DNA from: Sipunculus nudus
Taxonomy: Eukaryota; Annelida; Sipuncula; Golfingiida; Sipunculidae
Assembly (NCBI GenBank): GCA_026874595.1
Contig: CM049310.1
Location: forward strand, 62,001 to 126,000
Length of the DNA: 64,000 nt
Reading direction: 5' to 3'
Shown here: piece after piece, positions 9,509 to 18,145 of the stretch
Numbering within the stretch: the first letter of the stretch is position 1
How the letters are laid out: every line of letters begins with the position of its first letter
Made by a program: the position numbers and the translations under genes
Notes under the pieces: model-generated
Database searches by the model: none
The model's input: only the letters and a program-made list of their open reading frames with translations
Told to the model about the DNA's origin: nothing

Positions 9509-10096
9509 ATGTCTGACATATCTCTCTCCGTGCCCGCCAAGAGAAAGGTAACAACGTTAACTGAGGTTGTAGGACAGGAAGTATTACCCACCGTCTATTT
9601 AACTCAGCCTTCTATGCAACAGTACACAGATCGCCTGGCGTCGTTTTTACCGAACTGGCCTGTACGCGACATACAAAAGCCTGCCAGGCTGGCAGAAGCT
9701 GGCTTGTATTACACGGGCAGCGCAGACAAGGTTAAGTGTTTCCAATGCGGTGTCCTTCTTGACCAGTGGTTGCCAGAACACGACCCGTGGGTAGAGCATG
9801 CCAAACGGACACATGGATGCTCTTTCCTGGATGCACGCCTAAGCGTAACCTCGCATGAAACCGTCTTGGCGTCACCCAAAGCTACCGATCAACAAACAAC
9901 ACGTCAAACCCCAATACAAGACGAAGGACAAAACGAGGACAGGTGTTTGTGCAAGGTGTGTTTTGCAGAGGAAGTGAGTGTCGTCTTCTTGCCTTGCAAT
10001 CACCTGCTGGTGTGCAACACATGCTCTGCTCAGCTTCAGGTTTGCCCCCAATGCAATGTGCGCGCATCAAACAAGATACGTATATATTTATGTTGA
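9509..10096 (+). CDS. Short IAP-like protein, one BIR and a RING
   Basis: 195 residues from the ATG at 9509. A canonical BIR spans about residues 35-105 (CFQC, DPW, H-x6-C). A linker of some 40 residues leads to a C-terminal C3HC4 RING (CKVC, PCNH, CNTC, CPQC). It resembles the RING and second BIR of the preceding gene more than the first IAP gene, consistent with local duplication. Expected to act as an anti-apoptotic E3 ligase, but the partner cannot be read from sequence. Two AATAAA signals in a short tandem repeat follow its end. Confidence 0.88.
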   Translation: MSDISLSVPAKRKVTTLTEVVGQEVLPTVYLTQPSMQQYTDRLASFLPNWPVRDIQKPARLAEAGLYYTGSADKVKCFQCGVLLDQWLPEHDPWVEHAKRTHGCSFLDARLSVTSHETVLASPKATDQQTTRQTPIQDEGQNEDRCLCKVCFAEEVSVVFLPCNHLLVCNTCSAQLQVCPQCNVRASNKIRIYLC

Positions 10097-10220
10097 GTAT
10101 CGACTAAAACATTGTTGTACTGGCGCGCGGACTTTATTACCCACGGACCATGTGTATTATCAGTCGTATATTCTAGAACAGTTCGTATAACGGCCCCTGT
10201 GGATATTGTGTATTACTGTA

Positions 10221-10272
10221 TATGAAATAAAACAGGTTTATGTAGATATGAAATAAAACAGGTTTATGTACA
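10221..10272 (+). repeat. Tandem duplication carrying two AATAAA signals
   Basis: Two copies of a 26-base unit (10221-10246, 10247-10272), each with AATAAA (10226-10231 and 10252-10257). They lie 130 bases past the third IAP gene and probably end its mRNA. Confidence 0.8.
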
Positions 10273-10373
10273 GCTCCGGTTAGTCCGGGCGCGTATTTAC
10301 TGCATGTTTGTTACATATCGTATAAACCGTCGTATCCATAACCGTCTTTATTGTGTTTTTGTTGATATTTGTG

Positions 10374-13300
10374 ATGTACGTGAAGTGTTCGTATGAGTGT
10401 ATCTGTCCAACTGCTCCTGGATATTTGAACGCAGTAAATGTAACGATGGATTGTCAGCATTTTGTCTTTTGCCGTAGGGTGTCATGCAAGAACGAAGGTC
10501 TGGTGCCCTATGCACCTTCCGAATCATTGAAGCGTAAGCTCCAAGTGCGTGGCACGAATTTTAAAAAACGCGGCCGTAAACCATGGGATCTTTGGGTTGA
10601 AAGGACGTCTGTTGACACTAGCCCTTGTGAAAATGGGTTCATCCTCGGGTTTGATCCTACGACATGGACTCCAGTGGAGATCATACACCTGTACACGGGT
10701 TTCTTGATGTATCGGGCAGATACCCAAAGTTTGTTTTGGAGGGGCTACATTTCCAATGACACAAAGGTGAACGGGTCGGTGTCACTAGGTGCGCACTTGA
10801 GCCAACTGATCAAGTTACCAGACCCTTACTTGTTTCACACTGTGCATGCCGACTGGAAGGGCCTGACAGGGGCATTTCAAGGAAGACATATGCAACCGGG
10901 TTTCATGGATATGGGAGTTCGCCGATTCAACCAAGACGCGAATGCCATAGAGTCAGGGCTGGCCCCGTGCGACGTAGACAGTGCATGGGGGAACTGCCGT
11001 TCATCTTTCATAGAGTCCCTACCGGTTGAATTCCAGGGTGATGGGGATATCTCAACAGCCCTCGATCTTCACAAAGCAGGTGACCAATGGCGGGAAAATG
11101 AAGAACACTTAGTGCGGGATGCGGGGGCAGCTGTCCTGACGTACGAGACGGTTCATCTTTCAGGCAAACGTTACAGGCTGCTACTAGCTGACCTACTGCC
11201 ACAAAACGGGAAAAACCATAAATCGTGCAACGCGTCTGACAAACGCTGGCAAAATACTGCCGACCCGTCGGACGAAAGTCTACACACGTGTGACTGTTAC
11301 AGCTACCGTCTGAAGGATCACCCAGTTCTGTGGAAGGCCTTAACACCCACGTCTTACGCCCTCTGCGAACTGGATAATTTCGAACTGGCTCCGGCCTGGG
11401 TATGCGTCTGGACAGCAGACAAACATCGGGAGGACAAAAGCGCCGTTGACACATCACGCAACTTGGACAACCTCTTGGGACGGGAGCGATTTGCGACCGT
11501 GCGGGCTAAATGCCACCAGTGGATGAACAAACTTCTGTGCTTGATCGCTGACGCCGCCAAAACAGGCGTATCATCCGAGGACACGCAACTTCGGCATTTA
11601 GAAAAAAGACAGAAACGAAATTTAAGTATTTGTTCACAACCGAGCCTACACGGCACAGAGAAATGGGTCGCGTCGACCTGTAGACAGAAGAAACAAACAG
11701 AGTTACCACACCTTTCATGGTTGGACACAGCCTGGGCTGACAAAGCCGAAAAACTAAGTTTGACCACCTCGGAGCTTGCTGCGTACAACTGTGAGCGGGT
11801 CGCCAGGTTGGTTGCAGTCCCTCGGGCACAGCTCCCGAAACTTACAGCAGACAGCAAAAGCCAATCTACAACGAAAGCATATGGGGTGGACCATCCGTCA
11901 TTCGTTCAGAGTAAACCCGGCGTTACCTTCGAGGAATACGACAGCGACGTGGACGAAGACACATCACAACATGCTGCCACAGCAAAGGAGACTTTTTCCG
12001 GTGAGGCAACGTCGACAAGTACGTCTGCAAGTGACGACACAGCTTTGCCTGTAGAGAGGCCAAAAAAGGCTACCAGTGTGACCCCTGTGTGGTTGTGCGA
12101 TATAATGGGGAAGGTCATGGCAGCGTACGTGTACATGTTGGTGAACTATGTGTCGAGATGCAGAGGGACGGGTGTCGCACGTTTGAAGTCTCACGTGAGG
12201 CAATCGATGCGTTTGCGGGAGCGGAGAAAGGATGAACCGCCTGATGCAGACGTTGTCCTGTTTAACCTGCTGTCCCCCGAGCTGCCACAACACCACGTAT
12301 ACATACGGCTTATGGGCGACATGTGCAAGGAGGACAAGATTGCCCTGAAGGTGTTGTTGACGGCTGCTGCTGACGTGGTGGGGTTCAGCGCTGCAGACTG
12401 TTTCGAGAATGGGTCGCTGTCCACCGATGATATCCCATACAGCAGACAGAGGATCCAGGAGGGTGATGTTTACGTAGGCGCGGTATGGCCACTGTCTGAA
12501 CGAACCTGCGTCAGAGAAGAACCAGAACAAGCGTTCCGTTTGTTGCTGGAAAAATGCAGGGAGAAGTGGGACGATTCAGTGTCCCGACGGGATTCCCTGT
12601 GGTCATATATGCCGACAACGGATAACATGCTGTGGGATAAAGGATGCGAGCACGCCCGGATCCAGACACAGGCACAAGTGCGACGCATGGCCGGGTGGCT
12701 GGGTCTGCACCTTTCAGGAAAGACGGCGATCTACCTGTTAGCGACATGCATACCCGACTGTATGGGTAATGCATGCGATCGAACAAAAGCAGGAGGGACT
12801 TCCCCGTTGGTCAACATGATAATGGAGGACATCGTCCTGAGCCAGGCGATGAAACCAAAGACGGCAAAGGAACAGGACCTCTTGGTGTCGGGCGACTGGT
12901 GGGACTGTGGGAAAACAGACCTCTGGACACAACGGTTGTCGCTTTTGAACATAGAGGATAAATGGAAGGCAAAGATCGCACGGCATTTGAAACCGTTGGG
13001 AATATGGGTGCTGCATTTTGTGGAAAGGTTCATGCACGCCCACGTTACGAGTGGTTCAAGTTCAAATAACGTGTTGCACGCCCGTTTCCGGGCGGGCAGC
13101 TACTTGGCCACTACCCTGTTGTTGAAAGCCATCGGGCGGCTGTGCGGAATGTGCCGCATATTTTTGCGTCGGCTACCTGTCCCTCCGACGGACGCTAAGG
13201 AGGCGCCAACGCTTAGACAAAAACGGGTCAACTTTTTGCGCCGAAGGGCACAAAACATAAACAACATCTGCGTGCACATCGCAGAAAGGTTGCTTGACAC

Positions 13301-13640
13301 AGGATCCGAATCAGATGAGCTGCGGGCACACATGCGCTGCATGATCACAAGAAAAGCACCATTATTCCTGTGGGATCCCTCCCGTCCAAACCTATCTGGA
13401 TACCTGAAGCGTTGCATAAAGGTCTCCTGCCCTGCAGTAGCGACTGGACAGACCGAAAGATGGCTGAGGAGCATCACCCAATATAAGGCGGTGGCCAGTA
13501 GTAACAGCCAGTCCGCCTTGTGGGATATACACACGTGCATCCACGGCACGCCGTTTACTGCACAAGACAGCGTGACAGATGTTCACAGCTCTCCTGTTTG
13601 GAATGACTTTTGCGTTTGGATGAAAACGCACGTGTTTTAA
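10374..13640 (+). CDS. Large unknown protein, about 1088 residues
   Basis: A long intact frame; the first ATG is 10374 and a better-context ATG follows about 24 codons later. The protein is Cys/Trp-rich and hydrophilic, with an acidic Ser/Thr-rich stretch around residues 510-560 and no convincing membrane span. The N-terminal region has several Cys and possible N-glycosylation sites but no clear signal peptide. I do not recognise a polymerase, primase or protease motif. Its stop is only nine bases before the next start, so the two are probably co-transcribed. A replication or packaging protein of this size is possible, but that is only a guess from size and location. Confidence 0.75.
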   Translation: MYVKCSYECICPTAPGYLNAVNVTMDCQHFVFCRRVSCKNEGLVPYAPSESLKRKLQVRGTNFKKRGRKPWDLWVERTSVDTSPCENGFILGFDPTTWTPVEIIHLYTGFLMYRADTQSLFWRGYISNDTKVNGSVSLGAHLSQLIKLPDPYLFHTVHADWKGLTGAFQGRHMQPGFMDMGVRRFNQDANAIESGLAPCDVDSAWGNCRSSFIESLPVEFQGDGDISTALDLHKAGDQWRENEEHLVRDAGAAVLTYETVHLSGKRYRLLLADLLPQNGKNHKSCNASDKRWQNTADPSDESLHTCDCYSYRLKDHPVLWKALTPTSYALCELDNFELAPAWVCVWTADKHREDKSAVDTSRNLDNLLGRERFATVRAKCHQWMNKLLCLIADAAKTGVSSEDTQLRHLEKRQKRNLSICSQPSLHGTEKWVASTCRQKKQTELPHLSWLDTAWADKAEKLSLTTSELAAYNCERVARLVAVPRAQLPKLTADSKSQSTTKAYGVDHPSFVQSKPGVTFEEYDSDVDEDTSQHAATAKETFSGEATSTSTSASDDTALPVERPKKATSVTPVWLCDIMGKVMAAYVYMLVNYVSRCRGTGVARLKSHVRQSMRLRERRKDEPPDADVVLFNLLSPELPQHHVYIRLMGDMCKEDKIALKVLLTAAADVVGFSAADCFENGSLSTDDIPYSRQRIQEGDVYVGAVWPLSERTCVREEPEQAFRLLLEKCREKWDDSVSRRDSLWSYMPTTDNMLWDKGCEHARIQTQAQVRRMAGWLGLHLSGKTAIYLLATCIPDCMGNACDRTKAGGTSPLVNMIMEDIVLSQAMKPKTAKEQDLLVSGDWWDCGKTDLWTQRLSLLNIEDKWKAKIARHLKPLGIWVLHFVERFMHAHVTSGSSSNNVLHARFRAGSYLATTLLLKAIGRLCGMCRIFLRRLPVPPTDAKEAPTLRQKRVNFLRRRAQNINNICVHIAERLLDTGSESDELRAHMRCMITRKAPLFLWDPSRPNLSGYLKRCIKVSCPAVATGQTERWLRSITQYKAVASSNSQSALWDIHTCIHGTPFTAQDSVTDVHSSPVWNDFCVWMKTHVF

Positions 13641-13649
13641 AAATCACGA

Positions 13650-15947
13650 ATGTCGTCTGTATCGTATCACGCGCCATCAGCGACGCGCCCTCGAGATGGG
13701 GGCGATTCGACCACCACCACCGAATTCGTCATTCACGCTCACACCCAATTTCTACGGGGGTTATGCCGGGCGATATTCCTCACGCAGTACCAAACAGCGG
13801 ACAAGGCCGGTCTGGACGGATTTCTCACACAAAGCGTAAAACATGCGATCCGAGATTCAGGTCTCGCTGCCTTCAAAATTACGCAGTGTGATCTGTCAAC
13901 AGAAGAGGTTTTTCTGTTAAGATGCGTAGCACAACCACTGCTGTTCGACCCCGAAGGTGTTGACCGGTTATCGGACTTGTGTTCCTTCTTTGAGACGGGA
14001 GGCCCGAATGCAACTGCATGGTTGTATACTTACAATCTGGGACTGCGGTTTTACAAGTGGTTCTGTCACAATTGGTCCAATGATACTGATCGACAGAGAG
14101 AATCGGGTTTTGCGCAAGACGTTTCTTTGGTTTATGACCTGTGCTGCGCGTGCAGTCTGAGTGTTATACCCTTTGACACGGACGTGGACGATGACGCACA
14201 TGCCGCTTGCCTGTCGCGGGCCAGAGAATACAGGCGTCGTCTGAGACGCGTCTTCCTACATGAAAGTTTAAGCGATTGCCTGTCAATAGATGTAGAGCTA
14301 CAGGAGGCCATAATCAACTGTATATACGAATTCGGAAGCGGCGCATCCGCCCCAGCACGCCAATGGTACCTGTCGCTGTCCGAAAACCTGATACAAACCA
14401 CAAAAGGAGAAGGCTCAGGAGACGCAGCAGACGGGCAGGGCGTGACGGAGCACGCAGAGATGCCCACACCGTCTTGCCTGGGTGAAGTCATACGCAACAG
14501 GATTTCATTTTTCCGTGAGGTTTGTTCTTCTGCCCAGCCCACGTTTGCCCCAGCGGATGAAAGCAACGGCGACCAGGGCAATTCGGAAACGTGGCAGCGG
14601 GCGTGTTCTGAACCTGTTGCTCCGAGTTTGGTACACGTATCCTCGTTGAACGCAGTTGAACACCTCAGCCGTGTAAACCTTTGCCGCTCCACTTCCGCCA
14701 GGGCGGTAGCCGTATCATTACCAAATGGCTGTATTGTGAACGCGGGTCCAGACCCCAGGACTGATCTATTCTCAGGTATGGGGCCTATCATGAAACATTG
14801 GCTAAACCGTTGCAAGACGGCGTGTAGCGAAAAGCGACCGCATGCGCTGTCCCAGCAGCGAACGGGTCACATGGATGCAGTTGTCCTCGATAAAATTAAG
14901 AACATGAGTAAAATGCTGCGACGCACCGTGTTTGTACCACTCGGAAGGGGACCGGCTGTCATGAGTGTCGGGACAAACAATGTAGAAAACAAATCACAAG
15001 AAGCAGACCTTGTAGGTTTCGTGTTACGTTCCTTTATACAGGAAAGGTACCGTTGGCAGATGTACAGCACGATATCAGATACGTTGGCTGGTGGACTAGA
15101 ATACATAACATTCTTGAAGGTTGCGTGCACGCTGTGCCAGGCCAAGTGCGTCCGGAAGCCATTCATAACAGAGTTCACCCGCAGCGTTTGCGTTGACGTA
15201 GATCGTCTGAACAAGGGCGGGAAATGTCAACCCCGCTTCGTGCACACACCGAGCCTGCGGGTGGGAACTCCTTACGGAGGGTTCTCAGTCACAGCCCTGC
15301 CCTTGTCATGGCACAGGGTTTACGAAGCCCCTGCTTCGCCTGCGATGGCAAAACGGGTTTCGCGTGAACTGTACGTGCACGCCGAACGCCACATGCTGCT
15401 CTGTTCCGGTGACAGGCACGGGGTGCAGATGGCTTACGTCACATCCGGGCGGTTCGGTCCAGTGACAGTCACAGGATCTACGAAAGACCCTCCCGCCGTG
15501 GTAGGGACGCCGAGATGCACCGGGAAGAAAAAAGGTTGCGTATCGAAAGCATCGCTGTGCGTCGTGCAGGTATGCAATGGTGAGAGAACGTGCTACGAAC
15601 TTGTCCACACCATCGGGGAAGGCTTCGAGAACGCAGTTTGCTGTTCCTGCGACGCAAAAAACGCACAAGCGCTTCAGAGAGCGACGTGCGTGCGTCATTT
15701 CGAAGACACACACTTCCACGGACCCTCATCGAGCTGGAACGAGAACACAAACGAAACAGAGCTGTCGCTCCATGAAAAGAGAGTGAAGCATGTCGTGGGT
15801 CTTTGCCGGAACAAAATCCCGCAAAAACACCTGTGTCAAGGTTGCCTTTGTTGGTATGCATGTGATTGCGCGATGCACTTGCATGACAGCATTCACGAAT
15901 ACATGCGTGTTTTTGGCCTTCCCGAACTGACAGGCGGAACAGCATGA
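13650..15947 (+). CDS. Unknown Cys-rich protein, 765 residues
   Basis: It starts at the ATG at 13650, nine bases after the previous gene. The C-terminal third is strikingly rich in cysteine and histidine (CCSC, CxxCxCWYACDC, several spaced His), which suggests structural zinc sites. The N-terminal half is helical with scattered Cys, followed by a polar linker near residues 250-310. A Cys/His-rich protein of this type could be a packaging or replication accessory factor, but I cannot match it to one family. A separate UL32-like candidate lies at the right edge of the window, so I do not give it that name. Confidence 0.75.
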   Translation: MSSVSYHAPSATRPRDGGDSTTTTEFVIHAHTQFLRGLCRAIFLTQYQTADKAGLDGFLTQSVKHAIRDSGLAAFKITQCDLSTEEVFLLRCVAQPLLFDPEGVDRLSDLCSFFETGGPNATAWLYTYNLGLRFYKWFCHNWSNDTDRQRESGFAQDVSLVYDLCCACSLSVIPFDTDVDDDAHAACLSRAREYRRRLRRVFLHESLSDCLSIDVELQEAIINCIYEFGSGASAPARQWYLSLSENLIQTTKGEGSGDAADGQGVTEHAEMPTPSCLGEVIRNRISFFREVCSSAQPTFAPADESNGDQGNSETWQRACSEPVAPSLVHVSSLNAVEHLSRVNLCRSTSARAVAVSLPNGCIVNAGPDPRTDLFSGMGPIMKHWLNRCKTACSEKRPHALSQQRTGHMDAVVLDKIKNMSKMLRRTVFVPLGRGPAVMSVGTNNVENKSQEADLVGFVLRSFIQERYRWQMYSTISDTLAGGLEYITFLKVACTLCQAKCVRKPFITEFTRSVCVDVDRLNKGGKCQPRFVHTPSLRVGTPYGGFSVTALPLSWHRVYEAPASPAMAKRVSRELYVHAERHMLLCSGDRHGVQMAYVTSGRFGPVTVTGSTKDPPAVVGTPRCTGKKKGCVSKASLCVVQVCNGERTCYELVHTIGEGFENAVCCSCDAKNAQALQRATCVRHFEDTHFHGPSSSWNENTNETELSLHEKRVKHVVGLCRNKIPQKHLCQGCLCWYACDCAMHLHDSIHEYMRVFGLPELTGGTA

Positions 15948-16061
15948 TCCACATCCGACACCTTTTATTTGTGACGGAGACCCGTGGTTGCGTCACACGA
16001 TGTACAATTCAGTCCTGGCAGCAAAGTGCATTTTGTTCATATCACGAATACATCCGCACTC

Positions 16062-17138
16062 ATGGACACGGCAGATCATACCACAAAGAATACCCGCAAT
16101 CGCGAGTCAATGGCCGCTCTTCACCATATAGCTGCCATAGCCACATGCCAGGAAACGCAGGACGGGCCCGCACCTCTACCAGGCGTGACAGTCCGCGAAC
16201 AGAAAATCGACCAGGAAGCGTTAGAAAACTGGTTGGGCGCAGGAATGTTAGAATGTGCGGAAGACGCACGGGTGCAACCGAAAAGGAAAAAGATGGAGAA
16301 AAAGGAAATGATTCATGCAACCAAGTCAAAGAGCCAACAATGCCGTTCTGACCGTACGCTCCGCGGAAAAAGCAAGTTACGTTTATCTTCTTCCGTCGCG
16401 CAACCTAAACCGAATCTGAACATTCAAACAACTGCCAGCACCCCACAAACGCCCTCTGAGACGATGTATGACAAACATCACAGCACAACTCCAGACACTA
16501 CGGATGTCACGTCTCTTGATACGCATTCAACGAAACGCCACCGGCCATGTTCTGTTCACGGATCCTTGGAGCCTGTGCCACCGGGGGACCGCCAGTTCCC
16601 TCACCCCCATTCTGTGCTGGTACAATGCAAGCATCCTAAAATGAACCGCTACATAGAAAATATGATATCCACACAGGGATATCTAATGGAGGAAATGGAT
16701 CCAGTGACCGGGGCCGTCCATCGCCTGTGGTATGTCCACTTGGAAGACTTGGTTAAAAGGGACGGCGCTCCCGTGAGACCGTGCACCGACGTGCGCTTGT
16801 ATGACCTAGCACCTGTAACGGACACGACGATTGATGATGACGACGAGCCCTTAGAATACCCCGCTTACTGTGTCTTGTGCAAACCTTCACAAGACAACGG
16901 CGCAAAAGCCGTCCGCGTCACAAACAAGCGGGACGACGGACAAGAACGCCCGATGAACCTGGCGATGGACATTCAGACGCGCAAGCCTTTGTTTATGGTT
17001 GAAGCCAACGAAATGTATGAAAGCAAGGCATCGCACCATGGCGGCGTGCCTACCGTGTTTGTCGTTTGCTCTGACCCCGAATCCGTCTTCTACAAAAAGA
17101 TGAAGGAAATGGGATGCACGTGCGGTGACACGGACTAG
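16062..17138 (+). CDS. Unknown protein, 358 residues
   Basis: The first ATG is 16062; the upstream in-frame codons start only with GTG. The N-terminal 180 residues are low-complexity: basic, Ser/Thr/Pro/Gln-rich, probably disordered. The C-terminal part looks globular, with a short acidic stretch (DDDDE) and a final CTCGD motif. The pattern of a disordered basic N-terminus with a small folded C-terminus is common in tegument or DNA-binding proteins, but no family is recognised. It is in the same direction as its neighbours, 114 bases after the 765-residue gene. Confidence 0.65.
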   Translation: MDTADHTTKNTRNRESMAALHHIAAIATCQETQDGPAPLPGVTVREQKIDQEALENWLGAGMLECAEDARVQPKRKKMEKKEMIHATKSKSQQCRSDRTLRGKSKLRLSSSVAQPKPNLNIQTTASTPQTPSETMYDKHHSTTPDTTDVTSLDTHSTKRHRPCSVHGSLEPVPPGDRQFPHPHSVLVQCKHPKMNRYIENMISTQGYLMEEMDPVTGAVHRLWYVHLEDLVKRDGAPVRPCTDVRLYDLAPVTDTTIDDDDEPLEYPAYCVLCKPSQDNGAKAVRVTNKRDDGQERPMNLAMDIQTRKPLFMVEANEMYESKASHHGGVPTVFVVCSDPESVFYKKMKEMGCTCGDTD

Positions 17139-17207
17139 AAATCGCGCACGGTAGACACCTTTTATTTGTGTTTGTCACAACGTCTGTTGTGCCCCCCGAA
17201 CAAAAGT

Positions 17208-17924
17208 ATGACTCTTGAAACTATGCACCGCACAACCGGTAGAAAGACCCGCCTGTCTGCTACGGTTCCCGGAAGTGGAACACCAAACTCTAACAGTCGT
17301 GTCACAGATTACGTGTTGAACACGCTGCACCTCGAATCAGATGGAATCCTTCTTTACTGGTGCCTCGACAGCGGTTCGGATGTTCACGTGTTTTTCAACC
17401 TGGCGACGAGTGGTGATAAAACGGTCGTATTCCACGTCACAGGAAACAGAGTTCTTGTACGGTCAACGGATCTCGACATGCAGTTCAAACGATGGTTGGG
17501 GTCAGATTCCGCACGGCACAGCACTTCAGACACCAGTGTTGACGTCGAGACGGACTCCACGTCAGTTTGTATTTGGCAGGCTGGAGACGAGCGCGTCTCG
17601 TTCATACGCGGGAAGGGAAAAGGGAAGCTGAACCGTTTCGTGCGTGGGATGAAACAAACATTTCGCGGACAACGCGGAGGACCCGCCGGGCTGTTGACAG
17701 GGCCCTTGCCTGCGGATATCGTGATCGGAGTGTCGTCGTCGAACGCTGTTAACGCCAGCATAACTCGTCACCCGTGGGAAGACGTCACGAGTTACATTTT
17801 CCCCAACGCCGGTTCTATATCGATGAACTTGGGTCTACCAGGGACAGTGAGAGCTGATCTGAACGACGTGTTGCGTGTTTGTTGCTGTATTTTTCATATC
17901 GTTCGTCAGCAAAGTTTACCGTAA
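17208..17924 (+). CDS. Unknown protein, 238 residues
   Basis: The frame opens upstream with TTG, and the first ATG is 17208. The product is moderately basic, with a Gly/Lys-rich patch (RGKGKGK) in its middle that recalls a shorter motif in the product of 2347-3135. It appears soluble, with no signal peptide. It is the last of a run of plus-strand genes and is followed by AATAAA at 18002-18007. Convergent with gB. Function unknown. Confidence 0.65.
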   Translation: MTLETMHRTTGRKTRLSATVPGSGTPNSNSRVTDYVLNTLHLESDGILLYWCLDSGSDVHVFFNLATSGDKTVVFHVTGNRVLVRSTDLDMQFKRWLGSDSARHSTSDTSVDVETDSTSVCIWQAGDERVSFIRGKGKGKLNRFVRGMKQTFRGQRGGPAGLLTGPLPADIVIGVSSSNAVNASITRHPWEDVTSYIFPNAGSISMNLGLPGTVRADLNDVLRVCCCIFHIVRQQSLP

Positions 17925-18001
17925 ACACCCGACATTTTGTTATAGTTCACAGTTCGGATATATACGGATTCAGGCACATGTATATCACTTGTTTGCTTTT
18001 C

Positions 18002-18007
18002 AATAAA
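18002..18007 (+). terminator. Poly(A) signal AATAAA
   Basis: Lies 78 bases after the stop at 17924 and probably ends the mRNAs of the plus-strand genes upstream. Just beyond it is the 3' end of the convergent gB gene, whose own minus-strand AATAAA is at 18140-18145. Confidence 0.6.
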
Positions 18008-18145
18008 CGACAACAACTGACACGTTTTCTTGTTACTTTTATTGATCATTATACAATGGTGGAAAGAGGGGGGGGGGTCCATTACTTGTACAGTTGCATA
18101 CAAGACAACCCATAGGTCTATATAAGACGTATACGTTTTTTTATT

